From Variovorax ginsengisoli (GTDB lineage: Bacteria; Pseudomonadota; Gammaproteobacteria; Burkholderiales; Burkholderiaceae_C), in the NCBI RefSeq assembly GCF_030486595.1, contig NZ_JAUJZH010000019.1, positions 91,261 to 155,260 on the forward strand: a DNA stretch of 64,000 bases, in the 5' to 3' direction. A model generated the notes under the pieces. It had not been told where the DNA came from. It did not search any database and saw only the letters and a program-made list of their open reading frames with translations. Shown one piece after another: positions 58,330 through 64,000 of this stretch (its first letter is position 1; every line of letters starts with the position of its first letter). The translations under genes were made by a program, and so were the position numbers.

Positions 58330-59754
58330 ATGCTGACACGAACCTCCGCCCAGTCACTGACCGGGCAGCTCGCCGACCGCTTTTCCGAGCGCATCCGCAA
58401 CCGCTTGCTGCCGCCCGGCGCGCGGCTCCCTTCGGTTCGAGAGTGTGCGCGCCAGCAGGGTGTGAGCCCGCACACCGTGGTTGCCGCCTACGATCAATTG
58501 CTGGCCCAGGGCCTGGTCGAGGCGCGCCGCCAGCGCGGCTTCTACGTGCGCGATTCGGGCCCCGCCGCGGGTCCGCCGCCGGACAGCGCCGGCCCGGCGC
58601 CGGCCCTGGCACCCGCGCCCCTGGTGGCGGCCGATGCCAGCACGCTCATCCGCGGCATGTTCCATCGCCCGAGCGACAAGCCGCAGCCCGGCATGGGCGT
58701 CTTTCCGCCCGACTGGCTCGAATCGACCTTCATGCCGGCGGCGGTGCGCCGGGTGACCAGCGGCAAGGCGCTGCAGGAACTGTCGCTGCAGTATGGCGAG
58801 CCCGCGGGCGACGGCAGCCTGCGGCGCAGCCTGTCGACCCGGCTGGCCGCCATCAGCGTGCCGGCCGCGCCCGAGCAGATCGTGACCACCATCGGCGCCA
58901 CCCATGCGCTCGACATCGTGAGCCGCACCCTGCTGCGGCCCGGCGATCCCGTGATGGTCGAGGAGCCGGGCTGGGCGCTCGAGTTCGCGCGACTCGAGGC
59001 GCTGGGAATGCGCATCCTGCCGGTGCCGCGCAAGGCCGACGGCCCCGACCTGGAGGTGATGGAGCGCTACTGCACGGCGGGCGACGCCCACAAGCCCAAG
59101 CTCTTCGTCAGCGTGAGCGTGCTGCACAACCCGACCGGCTACAGCCTGACGCCGGGCAGCGCGCACCGGGTGCTGCAGCTCGCCAACCGGCACGACTTCC
59201 ACATCGTCGAGGACGACACCTACAGCCACCTGGCGCCCGAACACGCGACCCGCCTCTGCGCGATGGACGGGCTGCAGCGCACCATCTATGTCGGCGGCTT
59301 CGCCAAGATCCTGGCGCCCAACTGGCGCATCGGCTTCGTCGCCGCCTCGCCGGCGCTGATCGGCCGCCTGCTCGAGACCAAGCTGCTCGCGACCCTGACC
59401 TCGCCCGCGCTGTTCGAGCGCGCGTTGGCCTGGTGCATCGACCAGGGCCAGCTGCGCCGGCATGCCGAGCGGGTGCGCGTCAGGCTCGACGGCGCCCGCG
59501 GCCGCACGGTCAAGCTGGCACTGGCCGCCGGCTGCACGCTGGCCTCGGAGCCGGCCGGCCTGTTCGGCTGGGTCGACACCGGTGTCGACACCGACGCGCT
59601 GACCCAGCGCATGCTCGACGAGGGCTATCTGCTGGCGCCCGGCTCGCTGTTCCATGCCCGGCGGCCGCCGACCACGCTGATGCGGATCAACTTCGCGACC
59701 GCGCAGGACGCGACCTTCTGGAAGGTGTTCGCGAGGGTCCGCGACCAGATCTGA
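58330..59754 (+). CDS. MocR family regulator (GntR HTH fused to aminotransferase)
   Basis: 474 aa. Residues 1-75: GntR winged helix (LTGQLADRFSERIRNRLLPP, SVRECARQQGVSPHTVVAAY). Residues 120-470: fold-type-I aminotransferase domain with IGATHALDIVSRTLL, HNPTGYSLTPG and the PLP-lysine in YVGGFAKILAPNWRIGFV near 326. Such fusions sense amino-acid or PLP-derived ligands. Divergent to a seven-gene exporter/aminotransferase run that is its likely target. Confidence 0.93.
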   Translation: MLTRTSAQSLTGQLADRFSERIRNRLLPPGARLPSVRECARQQGVSPHTVVAAYDQLLAQGLVEARRQRGFYVRDSGPAAGPPPDSAGPAPALAPAPLVAADASTLIRGMFHRPSDKPQPGMGVFPPDWLESTFMPAAVRRVTSGKALQELSLQYGEPAGDGSLRRSLSTRLAAISVPAAPEQIVTTIGATHALDIVSRTLLRPGDPVMVEEPGWALEFARLEALGMRILPVPRKADGPDLEVMERYCTAGDAHKPKLFVSVSVLHNPTGYSLTPGSAHRVLQLANRHDFHIVEDDTYSHLAPEHATRLCAMDGLQRTIYVGGFAKILAPNWRIGFVAASPALIGRLLETKLLATLTSPALFERALAWCIDQGQLRRHAERVRVRLDGARGRTVKLALAAGCTLASEPAGLFGWVDTGVDTDALTQRMLDEGYLLAPGSLFHARRPPTTLMRINFATAQDATFWKVFARVRDQI

Positions 59755-59773
59755 CCGGGGCTGCGCCCAGCGC

Positions 59774-61519
59774 TCAGAGCAGGGCGTCCGGTGCCAGGGG
59801 GCCGAAGAGCTTCACCATCGCCCGCAGGCCCGCGCTGGTGTCGGGCTCGGCGGTGGCGTCCTCGAGGCCGCTGCCTTCGGGCGCCTTCCACACCATGCGC
59901 CCGTCGCTGCGCACCACGTGCCAAGCGCCTTCGCGCATCACCTGGTCGATCTTCTGGGCGGCCGTCCGCGACAGCGTATCGCTGCGCACCAGCACTGCGA
60001 TCTCGGTGTTCTGGTGCTGCGAGCGCAGGTCCAGGTTCATCGACCCGACCACCAGCAGCCGGCCGTCGATCACCAGCACCTTCGAATGCAGCATCGAGCG
60101 CGATCCGCCCGGCGCGCTGCCGCCGCCGCTGCCTGAACCGAATGCGTTGCCGAGTCCGGCCTGCTCGCTGCGCAGTTCGTAGAGCTCCACGCCCATCGCG
60201 AGCAGTTCGTCGCGATGCCGGGCGTAGCCCACATGGGCCACGGGCGCATCGTTCGACGCCAGTGAGTTGGTCAGCACGCGGATTCGCACCCCACGGGCCC
60301 GGGCCGCGGCGAAGGCCTGTTTCATGTCGGCGCCGGGCACGAAATAGGGCGAGATCACCAGCAGGTCGCTGCGGGCCTGGCCGATCAGCTGCAGCAGTCC
60401 ATCGACCACCGTCTCGCCATCGGCCGCGGCGTCGGCTGCGGCAGCAAGCGACGCATCGTTCTTTGCGGCCCCGCCCTGCGGGCGCCGGCCCGTCTGCGTC
60501 ACCGTGAGTCCGGGTGCCTTGCCGACATCGGCGCTGGCATTGGCGCCGTCCGGCGGGATCTTGCCCGGCTTGTCGGCCAGCACGACCGCCGGGGCCCAGA
60601 CGAAATCGGCGGTCCGGAGGTCCAATGGCCGTTCGTCCCAGACCTGCGCGCGGACCTCGGCGGCGGAGGCGCCGGTGTCCGCTGCGCCATCGGCCGGCGG
60701 CGGGTTGCCGGCCTGCCGTTCGCGCTCCGCCTTGGCGTCGGCGCGCGCCTGCTCGCGGATCTGGTCCAGGTCCTTGGCCGTGACCAAGGACTGCACCGGG
60801 TAGGCGCGCTCGTTGTTCCAGTAGGCGTCGAAGCTCCGGGACAGGTCCTGTACCAGCGGCCCCGCCACCAGCACGTCGAGATCGATGAAGTTGCCCTTGC
60901 GGTCCTTGCCGAAGTAGGCGTCGCCGAGGTTCCGGCCGCCGGCCACCGCCAGCACGTTGTCGGCAATGAACAGCTTGTTGTGCATGCGCTGCTGGATCCG
61001 CGCGGCATCGTCGATGGAGCCGAACAGGCGGCCCAGCGTCGAGGCGCGGGCGCCCGCCAGCGGATTGAACATCCGCATCTCTACATTCGGCACCAGCGCC
61101 ATTCGCATCACGACCGCGTCCCGGCCGGTGCTGTGCAGATCGTCGAGCAGGATTCGAATCCGCACGCCGCGCTCGGCGGCCTCGCGCACCGCCTTCAGCA
61201 GCCGGGCCGTGCTGGCGTCGGCGTGGATCGCGTAGTACTGCAGGTCCAGCGTCTTGCGGGCGCCCTCGACCAGCGCCAGCCGACTGCCATACGCGGCCGG
61301 TGCCCCGTCGAGCAGGACGAAGCCGGATTCGTAGCGCGTGCCGGCGGCGGCCCGCCGCTGCTGCACCAGCTCGCCCAGCGGTGTCGTTGCGGGAGCGGGC
61401 AGCGCGGTCGAGACCGGCCGATCGACGTCCTTGGGCAGTTCCGCGCAGGCCCCGAGGCCCAGGGCCAGGAAGAGTGCGAGGCAGGCGGCGGTTCGCCCGA
61501 GGGCGTTTCTAAATGGCAT
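59774..61519 (-). CDS. Phospholipase D family lipoprotein (cardiolipin synthase-like)
   Basis: 581 aa. Lipobox LALGLGACAEL marks a lipoprotein. Two HKD active-site motifs: MHNKLFIADN (His near 182) and LHSKVLVIDGRLLVVGSMNL (near 476). An unusually long, charged insert (about 265-375, from QARADAKAERERQAGNPPPA to the DGETVVDG region) separates the halves. Probable phosphatidyl transferase or cardiolipin synthase of the ClsC sort; substrate not settled. Confidence 0.88.
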   Translation of the reverse strand: MPFRNALGRTAACLALFLALGLGACAELPKDVDRPVSTALPAPATTPLGELVQQRRAAAGTRYESGFVLLDGAPAAYGSRLALVEGARKTLDLQYYAIHADASTARLLKAVREAAERGVRIRILLDDLHSTGRDAVVMRMALVPNVEMRMFNPLAGARASTLGRLFGSIDDAARIQQRMHNKLFIADNVLAVAGGRNLGDAYFGKDRKGNFIDLDVLVAGPLVQDLSRSFDAYWNNERAYPVQSLVTAKDLDQIREQARADAKAERERQAGNPPPADGAADTGASAAEVRAQVWDERPLDLRTADFVWAPAVVLADKPGKIPPDGANASADVGKAPGLTVTQTGRRPQGGAAKNDASLAAAADAAADGETVVDGLLQLIGQARSDLLVISPYFVPGADMKQAFAAARARGVRIRVLTNSLASNDAPVAHVGYARHRDELLAMGVELYELRSEQAGLGNAFGSGSGGGSAPGGSRSMLHSKVLVIDGRLLVVGSMNLDLRSQHQNTEIAVLVRSDTLSRTAAQKIDQVMREGAWHVVRSDGRMVWKAPEGSGLEDATAEPDTSAGLRAMVKLFGPLAPDALL

Positions 61520-61541
61520 GAGGCGAGGAAAAGAACCAGGA

Positions 61542-61563
61542 CGGCGCTATATATAGAGCGCCG
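61542..61563. terminator. Inverted repeat between uup and the PLD gene
   Basis: CGGCGCT (61542-61548) and AGCGCCG (61557-61563) pair perfectly around ATATATAG. On the minus strand it lies after the uup stop and ends in a T-rich stretch, so it may terminate uup; it is also 22 bp before the phospholipase start and could affect its promoter. Confidence 0.4.
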
Positions 61564-61594
61564 TCTTCCCCCGCCGCGTCGGACAAAGCCTCCG

Positions 61595-63499
<1,905 letters not shown>

Positions 63500-63666
63500 G
63501 TGGGAGCGATTATCGGAGCGAAGTGCCGGCGAGGCTCCAAAAGTGGCATATACTCGTGGGCTCGGCAAAACGCGAAGGCAACTTCGCCGGGTTCCAGGAA
63601 GGAAACTTCAGGGGACTACAACAAGAAGATCGCAAGATCGCCGAGAACAAAAAAGGCCCTTCGGTC

Positions 63667-63696
63667 TTGATCTGGTTCTAAGAATCGTGTCATAAT
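63667..63696 (+). promoter_or_regulatory. Tandem rRNA-type promoter 1
   Basis: TTGATC (63667-63672) and CATAAT (63691-63696) spaced by exactly 18 bp, followed by TGAAGGCTCCGCTGAAAACG. First of three nearly identical units. -35 is one of its weaker versions. Confidence 0.7.
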
Positions 63697-63788
63697 TGAA
63701 GGCTCCGCTGAAAACGACGGCGACGAGGCAGCTTCCGGGTTGCGAGTTGATCGAAGTGACTGGCGGGAAAGAAAAAGACCTCTCGAGG

Positions 63789-63818
63789 TTGACGAAGTTG
63801 AAAAAACTGTGTCATAAT
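63789..63818 (+). promoter_or_regulatory. Tandem rRNA-type promoter 2
   Basis: TTGACG (63789-63794), 18-bp spacer, CATAAT (63813-63818), followed by CGAAGGCTCCGCAGAAAACG. The best -35 of the three units; the spacer is A-rich (AAGTTGAAAAAACTGTGT). Confidence 0.75.
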
Positions 63819-63897
63819 CGAAGGCTCCGCAGAAAACGCGAACTGCAGCGGCTTCCCAGTGAAGCGGTTGTGAGAAGCGAAAGAAAGCGAAAAAAGT

Positions 63898-63927
63898 TTG
63901 CCGGTTCTTAAAAAACCGTGTCATAAT
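63898..63927 (+). promoter_or_regulatory. Tandem rRNA-type promoter 3
   Basis: TTGCCG (63898-63903), 18-bp spacer, CATAAT (63922-63927), followed by CGAAGGCTCCGCTGATCGC. The nearest to the rRNA leader at the window edge. -10 to -10 distances between units are 122 and 109 bp. Confidence 0.7.
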
Positions 63928-64000
63928 CGAAGGCTCCGCTGATCGCAGCGAAGCAAGCAAAACAAGAGATTGTTTTGACGGATCGTTAAAAATATACAGC
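63928..64000 (+). other. Probable 16S rRNA leader at the window edge
   Basis: The last 30 bases (TTTTGACGGATCGTTAAAAA and then TATACAGC) look like the sequence normally found just before the 16S rRNA gene in Comamonadaceae, as I remember it. With three tandem promoters upstream, an rRNA operon is expected to start beyond 64000. No rRNA sequence itself is in the window. Confidence 0.6.

Overview
The window is GC-rich, roughly two-thirds G+C by eye. Gene content and order (hemE next to priA, several IncP/Tn4371-type features, TTT-family binding protein, typical Comamonadaceae rRNA leader and intergenic repeat) suggest a chromosome of a Burkholderiales bacterium, most likely a Variovorax-like Comamonadaceae. 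That assignment is inference from recognised families, not from a search.

Layout. (1) 1-11473: the right-hand part of an integrative conjugative element of the Tn4371/IncP mating-pair type: traG (5' end outside the window), a CopG-like gene, trbB-C-D-E-J-(eexN-like)-L-F-G-I and a DUF2274-like gene, almost all overlapping or within a few bases, so one long operon. (2) 11474-16800: accessory DNA. It holds a lone MbtG-like (lysine N-hydroxylase type) flavoprotein, a ribbon-helix-helix protein with a perfect 20-bp palindromic operator plus an unrecognised 122-aa partner, an AbiE-type nucleotidyltransferase/antitoxin pair, and an XRE-like regulator facing a small ORF. (3) 16801-20702: five divergent tRNA-like genes (Leu, Glu, Pro, Asp, His), one 58-aa ORF between them, then an HNH nuclease, a cytosolic ClpP-fold serine protease and the RNA ligase RtcB on the same strand. 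This is the most unusual block of the window and reads like a tRNA-supply plus RNA-repair cassette. (4) 20703-43180: ordinary chromosomal genes: yceH, a MarR/DHA2-efflux pair, phospholipase A, Rep helicase, AEC transporter, priA, hemE, a redoxin/DsbD pair, AlaX, a PQQ-type dehydrogenase, an alcohol dehydrogenase with divergent LysR, creatininase, YbhB, GlsB, GIY-YIG-like and MarR genes. (5) 43420-48818: a binding protein followed by a complete molybdenum hydroxylase set (large, FAD, 2Fe-2S subunits and CoxG-like protein), probably catabolic. (6) 48822-52022: a phosphatase and a hybrid sensor kinase whose cognate LuxR-type response regulator survives only as a frameshifted stump. (7) 52530-59754: seven minus-strand genes (two LysE exporters, DMT exporter, aminotransferase, GST, PhzF, VOC protein) divergent from a MocR-type regulator with a clear inverted-repeat operator between them. 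(8) 59774-64000: a phospholipase D lipoprotein, an Uup-like ABC-F ATPase, and three tandem near-identical promoters leading into what looks like the leader of a 16S rRNA gene beginning just past the window.

How they work together: block 1 builds the type IV secretion channel that moves the element; blocks 2 and 3 look like cargo or hot-spot genes with defence, toxin-antitoxin and RNA-damage flavour. The exact right border of the mobile element could not be placed from sequence alone.
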